Shown: positions 52,677-62,260, counted from the first letter of the stretch. The stretch is 64,000 nt of DNA from Bog-756 sp963753905 (GCA_963753905.1 CAVWDZ010000001.1:1550001-1614000), one strand, 5' to 3'. The notes: generated by a model not told the origin, from the sequence alone. Numbers and translations are program-made.

Positions 52677-53987
52677 TCACGGGGCCCGGTGCCCGGGCGC
52701 GGGATCGGCGGTCCCGCCCGATCGGGTGGCGGCACGCACCGCATCCACTACCTCCGCGACCGGCACGGTGCGCTGGTCCCCGGTTGTGCGTAGGGGTCGG
52801 AGTGACACCGTACCCGAGGCGACCTCGTCCGGACCGACGATGAGCGCGACCGCCGCGCCGGACCGGTCGGCGAGCTTGAGCTGGGCCTTCATCGAGCGGT
52901 CGTCGAAGGCGCGGTCGGCCGAGAGCCCGGCCCCGCGGAGCGCCGCGGTGAGGTCCCGGGCGGCCGTCCCGCCGGTCGTGTCCACCACGAAGGCGTCGAG
53001 CCGAGCCGGGACGACCGGGAAGGAGCCCTCTGCGTCGCAGGCCAACAGGACCCGTTCGATCCCGATCCCGAACCCGATGCCCGGCGTGGGTGGGCCCCCG
53101 AGCATCTCGACGAGGCCGTCGTAGCGCCCCCCGCCGCCGATCCCGTTCTGGGCCGACTCGAGGGCGGCGGACGAGAACTCGAAGGTGGTCCGCGTGTAGT
53201 AGTCGAAGCCGCGCACCAGCCGGTGATCGAGGTCGTACGGGACCGCCAGCGCGTCGAGGCCCGACCGGACCCGCTCGAAGTGCTCGCGGCAGGGATCACA
53301 GAGGTGGTCGACGAGGCGGGGCGCGTCGACCGTCGCCGTGCGGCAGGCCTCGAGCTTGCAGTCGAGGACCCGCAACGGGTTGGCCTCCAGCCGGTCCCGG
53401 TGCTCGCCACAGAGTTGCGGTCGGCGCGACGCGAGGTACCCGCGCAGCAGATCGAGGTATGCCGGTCGGCAGACGCCGTCTCCCATCGAGTTGAGCCGCA
53501 GCAAGAAGTTGCGCAGCCCGAGCGAGCGGAAGAAGCCGTCGGCGAGCGCGACCACCTCCACATCGAGGTCCGGGTCGGACGGTCCGAGCGCCTCCACCCC
53601 CAGCTGATGGTGCTGGCGGTATCGGCCGGCCTGCGGGCGTTCGTAGCGGAATGCCGGGGTTGCGTACCATGCCTTCCACGGCAGCGGCGGACGGTGCTGG
53701 ACGAAGGCCCGCACCATCGGGGCGGTCCCCTCGGGTCGGAGCGCGAGCAGCCTGCCGCCGCGGTCCTCGAACTCGTACATCTCCTTGCCGACCACGTCAC
53801 TCCCCTCGCCGATCCCCCGACGGAAGATCGAGGCGTCCTCGAAGATCGGGGTGTGGACGAGGCCGTAGCCGGCCCGTTCGACCTGGTCTGCGAACCGCGC
53901 CAGCAGGGCCTCCCAGCGGGTCGACTCGGGAAAGAGGACGTCATGGGTGCCACTCGGGGCGCGCGCCGGCGCCGGCTTGCCGGGCAC
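52677..53987 (-). CDS. hisS: Histidyl-tRNA synthetase
   Basis: 436 residues. Class II core with LRPEGTAPMVRA (motif 2 region), FRYERPQAGRYRQHHQ, histidine-binding LVRGFDYYTRTTFEF and motif 3 IGFGIGIERVLL, then the anticodon domain. GTG start seven bases after rel. A short Ala/Pro tail ends the protein. Confidence 0.96.
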   Translation of the reverse strand: MPGKPAPARAPSGTHDVLFPESTRWEALLARFADQVERAGYGLVHTPIFEDASIFRRGIGEGSDVVGKEMYEFEDRGGRLLALRPEGTAPMVRAFVQHRPPLPWKAWYATPAFRYERPQAGRYRQHHQLGVEALGPSDPDLDVEVVALADGFFRSLGLRNFLLRLNSMGDGVCRPAYLDLLRGYLASRRPQLCGEHRDRLEANPLRVLDCKLEACRTATVDAPRLVDHLCDPCREHFERVRSGLDALAVPYDLDHRLVRGFDYYTRTTFEFSSAALESAQNGIGGGGRYDGLVEMLGGPPTPGIGFGIGIERVLLACDAEGSFPVVPARLDAFVVDTTGGTAARDLTAALRGAGLSADRAFDDRSMKAQLKLADRSGAAVALIVGPDEVASGTVSLRPLRTTGDQRTVPVAEVVDAVRAATRSGGTADPAPGHRAP

Positions 53988-53994
53988 GAGGGCC

Positions 53995-56466
53995 TCAGTC
54001 CTTCTTGCCGGGGAGGATCCGGTACACGTCGTAGACCGCGTCGAGGTGCCGGATCAGGTTGAGCACCGACTCCAGATGGGCGGGGTCGGCCAGCTCGACA
54101 TCGAAGCGCATCCGGCTGATCCGGTCGGAGTCGGTCTGGGTGTTGGCGCTCACGATGTTGAGATGGTGCTCGGAGACCACCTTGGTCACGTCGGCGAGCA
54201 ACCGGGACCTGTCGATGGCCACCACCTCGATGGTCGCCACGAAGACGCCGGAGGAGCGGTGGTCCCACTCCACCTCGATGAGCCGCTCGCGCGACCGGCT
54301 GGCGAGGGAGGCCGCATTGGCACAGTCCGCACGGTGGACCGACACCCCCCGTCCCCGGGTCACGAACCCGACGATCTCGTCTCCGGGGACCGGTGTGCAG
54401 CAGCGCGAGAGCCGCACCATCAGATCGTCGAGTCCTTCGACGTAGACCCCGACGGCCGAACCCCGGCCCGGCCGGGCCGCGATCGGCTGCTGGCGGGCGG
54501 TGACCGGGAGCTGCTCCTCGTAGACCCCGCCCCGCAGATCGCGCAGGATGCGCTGGGCCACCGCGCGAGCCGAGATCCGGTTGTCGCCGATCGCCGCGTG
54601 CAACGCGTCGATGTCGGCGTAATTCATGGTGACGGCGAGCTCGGCGAGGGCACGCTCCGAGGCCAGCTTCTGGACGGGGAGACCCTCCCGCCGGAGCTCC
54701 TTGATCAGCTCCTCCCGCCCGAGCTCGATGGCATCCTCACGACGCTCGCGCGAGAACCACTGGCGGATCTTGGTCCGGGCCCGCGAGGAGGCGACGATGC
54801 CCAACCAGTCCCGGGACGGTCCCGCGGTCGGCGCCTTCGAGGTGAAGATCTCCACCGTGTCCGCCGAGTTGAGCTTGGTCTCGAGCGGGACCAGGCGGCC
54901 GTTGACCTTGGCCCCGATGCACCGGTGCCCGACCTCGGTGTGGATGCTGTAGGCGAAGTCGACCGGTGTGGCATTGGCGGTCAGGGCGATGACCTTGCCC
55001 TTGGGCGTGAAGACGTAGACCTCGTCCTCCTCGAGGTCCAGCTTGAGCGCCTCGAGGAACTCGATCGGATCGGTCGTCTCGTTCTGGAAGTCGACGATCC
55101 GCTGCATCCACTCGATCTCTGCGGTGGTCGACGATGTCTCCTTGGCCAGCGCATGACGCTCCGCCCGCCGGTCGCGCTCGACGAGGTCGGCGCGCGTGGT
55201 CGGGGTGCTCCCCGGGGACTTCTGAGCGTGGTCCTTGCGGCCGCCCTCCCCTCTCTTGATCCGGCCCTTGCGCGGTCGGACGACGCCACCGGGCCCGGGA
55301 TCGACAGCGGGTCCTCCCCCGGTTCCGGGGCGGTCGGGCCGACCGGGGTTCTCCTTGTACCCCCAGTGGGCGGCGATGCCGTACTCGGCCCGGCGGTGCA
55401 TCTCGTGGGTCCGGACCTGGACCTCGATCGGCTTGCCGTCGAGGCCGATGACCGTGGTGTGGAGCGACTGGTAGAGATTGAACTTGGGCGAGTTGATGTA
55501 GTCCTTGAACCGGCCCTGGACCGGGGGCCAGATGGCGTGGATCGAGCCCAACGCCGCCCAGCAGTCCTTGTCCGACTCGACGATCACCCGGATCCCCACC
55601 AGGTCGTAGAGCTCGTCGAACTCCTTGCCCCGGACGACCATCTTCTCGTAGATGCTCCAGAGGTGCTTCGGTCGCCCGGTGACCTCGGCGGTCAGGCCGG
55701 AGGCGGCCAGGCGCTCACGCACCGAGACCAGGACCCTGGCCAGGAATTCGTCTCGCAGCGGGGCCCGGCTGGCCACCATCTGTTCGATCTCGGCGTAGCG
55801 CTTGGGGTGGAGGGTGGCAAAGGCCAGGTCCTCGAGCTGCCACTTGACCTCCTGGATGCCCAGCCGATGGGCCAGCGGGGCGTAGATGTCCAGGGTCTCC
55901 TGCGCGGTACGGCGCTGTTTCCACTCGGGCATGACCGAGAGGGTCCGCATGTTGTGGAGGCGGTCGGCCAGCTTGATGATGAGGACCCGCCAGTCATCGG
56001 CCATCGCCACCAGCATCTTGCGCACCGTGGCCGCCTGTTGGGCCTCCTTCGAGTCGAACTGGAGACGGTCGAGCTTGGTCACGCCCTCCACGATGAGGGC
56101 GACCGAGGGCCCGAAGTCGCGCTCGATGAGCTCGGTGGTGACCCCGGTGTCCTCCACTGCGTCATGGAGGAGGGCGGCGGCCACGGTCTGGGCGTCGAGA
56201 CCCAGATCGGCGACGATCCCGGCAACCGCGATGGGATGGGTGATGTAGGCCTCGCCGGATCGACGCAACTGGCCGGCATGGGCGACCGTGGCGGTCTCCG
56301 CTGCGCGGATGATGATCGAGGTGTCATCCGCCGGGTGCCGCCGGAGGAAGGCGTCGAGCACCGGGCCCAGGAGCTCGGCTTCGGCGGGCGGGAGCGACGA
56401 TCCGCGGAGCACCGCTCCGCCGGTCCCTGCGGTCCCACCGGCGGGGACTGGTGTGGCCAGAGCCAT
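53995..56466 (-). CDS. rel: Bifunctional (p)ppGpp synthetase/hydrolase
   Basis: Long RSH protein of 823 residues. HD hydrolase (LLHDAVEDT, KLADRLHNMRTL), synthetase (YDLVGIRVIVES, GRFKDYINSPKFN, EVQVRTHEMHRRAEYGIAAHWGYK), TGS (VYVFTPKGKVIAL), the conserved Cys region RCCTPVPGDEIVG and a C-terminal ACT domain. About 75 residues between synthetase and TGS (near 373-450) are a Gly/Pro then Lys/Arg-rich insert longer than usual. The hydrolase motif is intact, so both activities are expected. TACCGT ends six bases before the ATG: leaderless. Confidence 0.95.
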   Translation of the reverse strand: MALATPVPAGGTAGTGGAVLRGSSLPPAEAELLGPVLDAFLRRHPADDTSIIIRAAETATVAHAGQLRRSGEAYITHPIAVAGIVADLGLDAQTVAAALLHDAVEDTGVTTELIERDFGPSVALIVEGVTKLDRLQFDSKEAQQAATVRKMLVAMADDWRVLIIKLADRLHNMRTLSVMPEWKQRRTAQETLDIYAPLAHRLGIQEVKWQLEDLAFATLHPKRYAEIEQMVASRAPLRDEFLARVLVSVRERLAASGLTAEVTGRPKHLWSIYEKMVVRGKEFDELYDLVGIRVIVESDKDCWAALGSIHAIWPPVQGRFKDYINSPKFNLYQSLHTTVIGLDGKPIEVQVRTHEMHRRAEYGIAAHWGYKENPGRPDRPGTGGGPAVDPGPGGVVRPRKGRIKRGEGGRKDHAQKSPGSTPTTRADLVERDRRAERHALAKETSSTTAEIEWMQRIVDFQNETTDPIEFLEALKLDLEEDEVYVFTPKGKVIALTANATPVDFAYSIHTEVGHRCIGAKVNGRLVPLETKLNSADTVEIFTSKAPTAGPSRDWLGIVASSRARTKIRQWFSRERREDAIELGREELIKELRREGLPVQKLASERALAELAVTMNYADIDALHAAIGDNRISARAVAQRILRDLRGGVYEEQLPVTARQQPIAARPGRGSAVGVYVEGLDDLMVRLSRCCTPVPGDEIVGFVTRGRGVSVHRADCANAASLASRSRERLIEVEWDHRSSGVFVATIEVVAIDRSRLLADVTKVVSEHHLNIVSANTQTDSDRISRMRFDVELADPAHLESVLNLIRHLDAVYDVYRILPGKKD

Positions 56467-56543
56467 CCCTACACGGTACCCGGGTGAGCACCCCGGACGG
56501 TGCGCCGCTCACCTCGGCGACCAGGGCCGGGAGGTCGCGACGG

Positions 56544-58001
56544 TCAGCGCCGCTTGCCCTTGCCCTTCCCCTTCCCCTTGCGTGGTCGCGGGGGAGGACG
56601 GTTGCCGGCGGGTCGGGTCGAGCCCGACGCGGTCGGACCGGGGCCCCCGGCGCGTGCGGCGCCGGTCGACCCCGCCTGCTTGGCAGCACCGGCGGCCGTG
56701 GCGGCGACCGCAGTGGCCGCCGCCGGTCCGCCGGACCGTTTCGACGACTTCCCCTGGCCCGGTCGGATCACCCCGCTCGAGGTCCGGATCTTCGACGAGC
56801 CCCGCCCGCTCCCACCCGCGGCGCCGGCCAGCGCCGCGGCGGCGGCCGGGGTGAGCGCGGGCCCGCGTTCGCCCCGTGCCTCGAGACGCTGGCGGATGGT
56901 GATGTAGCGGGACTCCCGCTCCTTCATGAGGGCGAGCAGGGGGGAGGCGATGAAGATCGACGAGTAGGCGCCGCTGGTCAGGCCGATGACCAGGGCCAGG
57001 CCGAAGCTCTGGAGCGTCTCGGCGCCGAGCAGCTCCGAGCCGATGACCAGCACGGAGAACACCGGGATGATCGCGACGAGCGAGGTGTTGATGGACCGGG
57101 CCAGGGTCTGGTTCATCGAGAGGTTGACCATGTCCGAGTAGGTGATCCTGCCCGACGCGCCGAGCCCCTGGGAGTTGTCCCGGATCCGGTCGAAGACGAC
57201 GACCGTGTCGTAGAGCGAGTAGCCGAGCACGGTGAGCACGGCGATCACCGTGTCCGGCGTGACGAGGAAGCCGAAGATCGAGTAGATGCCGAGCACGATG
57301 AGGACGTCGTGGAACACGGCCACGATGGCGGCGACCGCCATCTTGAACTCGAAGCGCACGGAGATATAGGCGGTCACCGCGATGAAGAAGACGATGAGCG
57401 CCTCGATGGCCTTGTGGGTGACCTGTGAGCCCCAGGTGGACCCGACCTCGGTGAAGCTCACGTCGTTCGGATTGCCCAGGTGGGCTGCACCTGCCAGCGC
57501 GTCCTGCACCTTGGTCTCGATCGCTTGGCGTTCCGTTGGCGACTTCGAGTTGAGGTCGGCGGTGACCTGGATCTGCTTCTGACCGTTGAGCTGGTTGGTG
57601 AGCTGGACCACCGTGGGCTGCGAGATGCCGGCCGCCTCGACCGCCGTGGTGGCCTGCGGGACAGTCAGCGTCTGGGACGAGACGATCCAGGACTGGCCGC
57701 CCTTGAAGTCGATCCCTTCGTTGAGGCCGCGGACGCCGAGCGAGAAGATCCCGAGGACGATGATGAGGGCGGAGACCCCGAACCACCATCGGCGGTTGCC
57801 GATGAAGTCGAAGGAGGTTTCGCCGCGGTAGAGGCGGATGAAGGCGTTGGGCCGCTTCGCCCCGCCAGCCTCGGCCGCCTCCAGTTCGGCGGCGTACGCG
57901 AGCTCCTCGTCGAACGCCTCCTCGAGCTCCTCTTCGGGGGACTCGAGCTCGTCGGCAACCTCGTCGACGGTCGTGCCGTCGCCGTCGCGGTCCGGGGTCA
58001 T
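56544..58001 (-). CDS. secF: Protein translocase subunit SecF with charged tails
   Basis: Six membrane helices and a periplasmic domain; NEGIDFKGG and VVVFDRIRDN are the family motifs. 485 residues, against about 320-440 in most bacteria. The N-terminal about 45 residues are strongly acidic; the C-terminal about 110 are Ala/Gly/Arg-rich and end in a run of Lys-Gly repeats. ATG overlaps the secD stop (ATGA). Confidence 0.94.
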   Translation of the reverse strand: MTPDRDGDGTTVDEVADELESPEEELEEAFDEELAYAAELEAAEAGGAKRPNAFIRLYRGETSFDFIGNRRWWFGVSALIIVLGIFSLGVRGLNEGIDFKGGQSWIVSSQTLTVPQATTAVEAAGISQPTVVQLTNQLNGQKQIQVTADLNSKSPTERQAIETKVQDALAGAAHLGNPNDVSFTEVGSTWGSQVTHKAIEALIVFFIAVTAYISVRFEFKMAVAAIVAVFHDVLIVLGIYSIFGFLVTPDTVIAVLTVLGYSLYDTVVVFDRIRDNSQGLGASGRITYSDMVNLSMNQTLARSINTSLVAIIPVFSVLVIGSELLGAETLQSFGLALVIGLTSGAYSSIFIASPLLALMKERESRYITIRQRLEARGERGPALTPAAAAALAGAAGGSGRGSSKIRTSSGVIRPGQGKSSKRSGGPAAATAVAATAAGAAKQAGSTGAARAGGPGPTASGSTRPAGNRPPPRPRKGKGKGKGKRR

Positions 58002-59509
58002 GTGACCGCCTCCGCGTGCATACCGAGACCGCGGGCGACCCCCATGCTCCTTGCCTCGGTTGCGGTCCGGCTCCGGCCGAGGAGGATCACGAACGGGCGG
58101 GTGAAGAAGTAGGTCACGATCACGTCGAGGAGGGTCGAGATCCCGAGGAAGAGCGCGAAGCCCTGCACCGGTCCGAGCGAGAGCTCATAGAGGATCACCG
58201 CGCCGAGGAAGGACACGAAGTCGGCCGCGAGCACGGTGCGGAAGGCGCTCTTGAAGCCGCGGTCCACGCTGGTCCGCACGGTGCGGCCCGAGCGAGCCTC
58301 GTCTTTCAATCGCTCGAAATAGACGATGTAGGAGTCGACGGTGATGCCGATGGAGACGATGATGCCGATCACGCCGGCGAGGTCGATGGTGGTGTTGAGG
58401 GCCTGTCCCATGATGGCGATGATCGACCAGAGCAGTGCCCCGGTCACAGACAGACCGGCGACCACCACCACGCCGAGGAGGCGGTAGTAGAAGATCGTGT
58501 AGAGCATGACCAGGGCCAGACCGAAGAGGCCGGAGATGAGGCCTGCCTGCAGCGACGACTTGCCGAGCGTGGGCGAAACGGTCTGCACGGTCAGACGGTC
58601 CAGCTTGACGGGCAGCGCGCCGAAGTTGAGGTCGGCGGCGAGCGTCTTGGCCGTGTCTTCGGTGAAGTTCCCAGAGATCTGCACCTGGCCGTTGAACGGG
58701 GTGAAGGCGGTCTGCCCGGGCTGGGTGATCGGGGCGGTGATCACCTGGCCGTCGAGATCGACCGCGATGATGGCGTGGAACTGCTGCATGGCGAGGGTGT
58801 CCCATGCCTGGCTGCCCGCCGAGTTGAGGCTCATGTTGACCACCCACTGCCCGCTCTGGACCTGGGCGGTGGCCGAGTGCACCCCGGTGCCCGAGAGGGC
58901 CGCCGGGCCGAGGACGTAGCGCCCGTTGACCGCCGCCGCCCCGGTGCCCGGCAGGAGGACCGTCGAGTGTTCCTTGTCGTTGTCCGGGCTCGTGGTCGGG
59001 TACGTGGTGAACTGGGGGTCCGGCGGTGGTGTCTTGGTGGCCTGGCTCGTGCTCGTGTCGACCGCGAGGTTGGCCGCGGTGAGCTCTGAGGTCGCCGCAC
59101 AGGTGGTCGGCAGGGGTCCGGTCGACGGTTGCTGTCCCTTGGCCACGTGGAGGGAATCCGCGTAGCAGAGGGCGGGCCGGAAGAACAGCTGGCCGGTGTT
59201 GCCGAGGTTTGCCAGGATCTGCTGCGAGTTCTTGGCCCCCGGAACCGAGACCGCGATCTGGTTCTTCCCCTGGCTCTCGACGGTGGCCCCGCTCGTCCCG
59301 TTGCCGACCCGGTCGTTGAGGATGGTCACGATCGTGTCGAGCTCTGCGGAGTTGACCGGTGTGTGGGTCTGGTAGACGACCGAGAGCCCGCCGTCGAGGT
59401 CGAGCCCGAGCTTGGGCGACCAGCCCTTGGCCAGGGTGATGCCGAGCAGGATGACCGCGACGCCGACCACGGCAACGAGGCTGATCCAGAGGTTGCGCTT
59501 GTCCTTCAT
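57998..59509 (-). CDS. secD: Protein translocase subunit SecD
   Basis: Partner of SecF in proton-driven export. 503 residues: first helix, GLDLDGGLSVVYQT (family motif), P1 domain with a Thr/Pro-rich insert near residues 120-185, then five C-terminal helices with DSYIVYFERLKDE and GFKSAFRTVLAAD. Follows yajC by six bases. Confidence 0.95.
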   Translation of the reverse strand: MKDKRNLWISLVAVVGVAVILLGITLAKGWSPKLGLDLDGGLSVVYQTHTPVNSAELDTIVTILNDRVGNGTSGATVESQGKNQIAVSVPGAKNSQQILANLGNTGQLFFRPALCYADSLHVAKGQQPSTGPLPTTCAATSELTAANLAVDTSTSQATKTPPPDPQFTTYPTTSPDNDKEHSTVLLPGTGAAAVNGRYVLGPAALSGTGVHSATAQVQSGQWVVNMSLNSAGSQAWDTLAMQQFHAIIAVDLDGQVITAPITQPGQTAFTPFNGQVQISGNFTEDTAKTLAADLNFGALPVKLDRLTVQTVSPTLGKSSLQAGLISGLFGLALVMLYTIFYYRLLGVVVVAGLSVTGALLWSIIAIMGQALNTTIDLAGVIGIIVSIGITVDSYIVYFERLKDEARSGRTVRTSVDRGFKSAFRTVLAADFVSFLGAVILYELSLGPVQGFALFLGISTLLDVIVTYFFTRPFVILLGRSRTATEARSMGVARGLGMHAEAVT

Positions 59510-59515
59510 GGCTGG

Positions 59516-59995
59516 TCAGGCGGCCGGGGACCCGTCGGCCCCGGTGGGCTCGTCGTGCCCGTCGTTCTGGTGGTCGCTCTGGCCCTCGGGCGCCTCGTGG
59601 GTGTCGTCGTCCACGTCGGAGGCGTCTTCGTCTTCGGCCGCTGCATCGTCGTCTGCATCCTCGAACTCCGTCACGGGTGGTTCGAGCCTGCGGAGGATAT
59701 AGGGGCGGAGCACCACGAAGGAGGCGCCCACGCTGGTCTCCAGGGTGATCCGGTCACCGTCGATGTCGATCACATGGCCGACGATGCCGCCGGCCGTCAC
59801 CACCTCGTCACCCACCTCGAAGGCGTTGGACCGCTCGCGGACGGCCTTGGCCTTGCGTTGCTGGGGGCGGTAGATGAAGAAGTAGAAGCCGACCCCGACG
59901 ATGAGCAGGATGTAGATGATCGACGACCCACTGTTCGTGGTCGTCTTCGACGTCGCGCCCGCTAAGGCCCCGACCAGGCTCGGGACGTCAGGCAT
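59516..59995 (-). CDS. yajC: Preprotein translocase subunit YajC
   Basis: 159 residues: one membrane helix (IIYILLIVGVGFYFFIY) followed by RPQQRKAKAV and FEVGDEVVTAGGIVGHV, the YajC core. A tail of about 50 residues is extremely rich in Asp and Glu. TACAGT (60044-60039) gives a leader of about 40 bases; no ribosome binding site is evident. Heads yajC-secD-secF. Confidence 0.92.
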   Translation of the reverse strand: MPDVPSLVGALAGATSKTTTNSGSSIIYILLIVGVGFYFFIYRPQQRKAKAVRERSNAFEVGDEVVTAGGIVGHVIDIDGDRITLETSVGASFVVLRPYILRRLEPPVTEFEDADDDAAAEDEDASDVDDDTHEAPEGQSDHQNDGHDEPTGADGSPAA

Positions 59996-60077
59996 CGTGC
60001 GGTGGAAGAAGGGGGTCGGCGGTCTGCACAGCGCACCGACTGTAGCCCAGGGCCGCCCGACGGACGGGCCGGCGGCC

Positions 60078-61193
60078 TCAGTTCTCCCATCGGTCGGCGG
60101 TCCGGGCACGCAGCGCGTCGAGCTCCCCGTGGGAGATGGCATCACGGGCCTGGTTCATGAGATCGAGCACGTAGGCCAGGTTGTGCAGGCTGAGCAGGCG
60201 CCAGGCCGTTGGCTCCCCGACCGACAGCAGGTGCCGGAGATACCCCCGCGACCAGCGGGCGCAGGTCGGGCAGCGGCAAGAGGGGTCGATCGGGCCGTCG
60301 TCGGTCGCGTACACAGCATTGCGGAGGTTGAGCCGCCCGGCGCTGGTCCAGAGGGCCCCGTGGCGGGCCAGCCGGGTCGGGGCCACGCAGTCGAACTGGT
60401 CGACCCCGAGGGCGATCGCCTCGAGCATCCCGACCGGGTCCCCGACACCCATCAGGTAGCGGGGGCGATCGGCCGGTAGCCGGGGGACGGTGACGGCGAG
60501 GGTCTCGAGCATGGCCGTCCGCGGCTCGCCCACCGAGAGGCCCCCGATGCCGTAGCCGTCGAGGTCGAGGTCGACCGTACGGTCCGCGCTCTCGGCCCTG
60601 AGGATGGCGTCGGTCCCGCCCTGGACCACCCCGAACAGCGCCTGTCGCTCCGGCCGGGCCTCGAGACGGACGTGGTGCCGCCGAGCCCGCTCCGCCCAGG
60701 CCGCGGTGCGCTCGACGGCCAGCCGGAGCACCTCGGTGGTGGCAGGCAGGGTGGCGCAGACGTCGAGCACCATCTGGATGTCGGCCCCGATCAGCCCCTG
60801 GGCCTCGACGGCGGACTCCGGGGTCATCCGGGTGACCGAGCCGTCGTAGACCGACCGGAAGGTGACCCCGTCGTCGTCGACCGTCGGGCGCAGCGAGTGC
60901 ACCTGGAACCCGCCGGAGTCGGTGAGGGTGTGCCCGCCCCACCCGGTGAAGCGGTGCAGTCCGCCGAGCGCGGCGACCACCCTCGCCCCGGGCCGGAGCA
61001 GCAGGTGGTAGGTGTTGGCCAGCACCACCTCGGCCCCGAGGGTCTCGAGGTCGGCGCTGTCGAGCGCCTTGACCGCACCCCTCGTCCCCACCGGCATGAA
61101 GGCCGGCACCCGGTAGGAGCCCCGCGGGGTCACCACCCGACCGGTCCGTGCCGCCCCATCGATCGCGGTGACCTCGACCGTCGCCGGGTTCAT
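60078..61193 (-). CDS. tgt: Queuine tRNA-ribosyltransferase
   Basis: Exchanges guanine-34 for the queuosine precursor in GUN-anticodon tRNAs. 371 residues: Asp92 in TDSGGFQVHSL, nucleophile Asp in GVDQFDCVAPTR, zinc ligands CRCPTC with His in LHNLAYVL. ATG overlaps the queA stop (ATGA). This gene is missing from familiar actinobacteria such as Streptomyces and Mycobacterium. Confidence 0.96.
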   Translation of the reverse strand: MNPATVEVTAIDGAARTGRVVTPRGSYRVPAFMPVGTRGAVKALDSADLETLGAEVVLANTYHLLLRPGARVVAALGGLHRFTGWGGHTLTDSGGFQVHSLRPTVDDDGVTFRSVYDGSVTRMTPESAVEAQGLIGADIQMVLDVCATLPATTEVLRLAVERTAAWAERARRHHVRLEARPERQALFGVVQGGTDAILRAESADRTVDLDLDGYGIGGLSVGEPRTAMLETLAVTVPRLPADRPRYLMGVGDPVGMLEAIALGVDQFDCVAPTRLARHGALWTSAGRLNLRNAVYATDDGPIDPSCRCPTCARWSRGYLRHLLSVGEPTAWRLLSLHNLAYVLDLMNQARDAISHGELDALRARTADRWEN

Positions 61194-62260
61194 GCGGGGC
61201 CCGGGGCGCTGCGGTCGGATCCCCATCGCGGCGCACCCTTCTCGCCGGCGCGGCCGACCATCATGGCGTCGCCGAAGGAGAGGAACCGGTAGCCGGAGGC
61301 CAACGCGATGCCGTAGAGCTCGTGCCAGCACGCTCCGCCGAAGGACTCCACCAGCAGCAGGAGGCTCGAGCGGGGCAGATGGAAGTTGGTGACCAGGACG
61401 TCGACGACCCGGAAGCGGAACTCCCCGTGGATGTAGAGGTCGGTCCGCCCGGACAGTGCACCGGTGGCGGCGGCGGACTCGAGGGCGCGCACGACCGTGG
61501 TTCCCACCGCCACCACCCGGTCGGCGTCCCGGCAGGCGGCCACCGTGTCCGCCGGCACCGAGTAGCGCTCGGTGTGGATGACGTGCTCCTCGGCGGTCGG
61601 TGCGGTGACCGGGCGGAAGGTGTCGAGCCCGATGGCCAGGTCCACCCGTGCCAGGCGGGCCCCGGCCGCCCGGCACTGCGCCAGCAACCCGTCGGTGAAG
61701 TGCAGCCCGGCCGTCGGGGCGGCCGCCGAGCAGTCGGCGAGTGCGCGATCGGCGGCGTACACGGTCTGGTAGCGGTCGGGGTCGTCCGGCGGGTGCCGGA
61801 TGTAGGGCGGGAGGGGCATCGATCCAGCGCGGCCCACGATGCCCGGGTCGAGGAGCCGGACCCTCCGGGTTCCCCGCCCGTCGACCGGGCCACCCACCTC
61901 GACCACCGGATCCGTCGAGGTGCGACCGGGCTCCACGAGGAGCGAGCCGGCCGGGAGCCGACGCCCCGGGCGGACCAGCGCCTCCCATTCGTCCCCACCC
62001 GGGAGGGGCTCGACCAACAGGACCTCGGCCCGACCACCGCCGAGCCTCGACAGGGTCAGCCGTGCCGCGAACACCCGGGTCTCGTTGACCACCAGCACGT
62101 CGCCGGGACGGAGCAGTGTCGGCAGATCGGCCACCGTGGCGTGCCGGGGACCGGCTTCCCCGCCGATGCCGGGGCCGATCAGGAGTCGGGCCGCCGAGCG
62201 CGGCTCGATGGGTTCCTGCGCGATGGCGGCCTCCGGCAGTCCGTAGTCGTAGGCGTCCAT
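61190..62260 (-). CDS. queA: S-adenosylmethionine:tRNA ribosyltransferase-isomerase
   Basis: Adds the epoxycyclopentane ring precursor to preQ1-modified tRNA. Motifs VVNETRVFAARL, MPLPPYIRHPPDDPDRYQTVYA, AAPTAGLHFT and VTNFHLPRSSLLLLV. ATG at 62260 gives the standard 356 residues; an upstream ATG at 62356 would add 32 non-conserved residues and reduce the 137-base gap after ruvB. Neither has a clear ribosome binding site. Confidence 0.93.
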   Translation of the reverse strand: MDAYDYGLPEAAIAQEPIEPRSAARLLIGPGIGGEAGPRHATVADLPTLLRPGDVLVVNETRVFAARLTLSRLGGGRAEVLLVEPLPGGDEWEALVRPGRRLPAGSLLVEPGRTSTDPVVEVGGPVDGRGTRRVRLLDPGIVGRAGSMPLPPYIRHPPDDPDRYQTVYAADRALADCSAAAPTAGLHFTDGLLAQCRAAGARLARVDLAIGLDTFRPVTAPTAEEHVIHTERYSVPADTVAACRDADRVVAVGTTVVRALESAAATGALSGRTDLYIHGEFRFRVVDVLVTNFHLPRSSLLLLVESFGGACWHELYGIALASGYRFLSFGDAMMVGRAGEKGAPRWGSDRSAPGPA

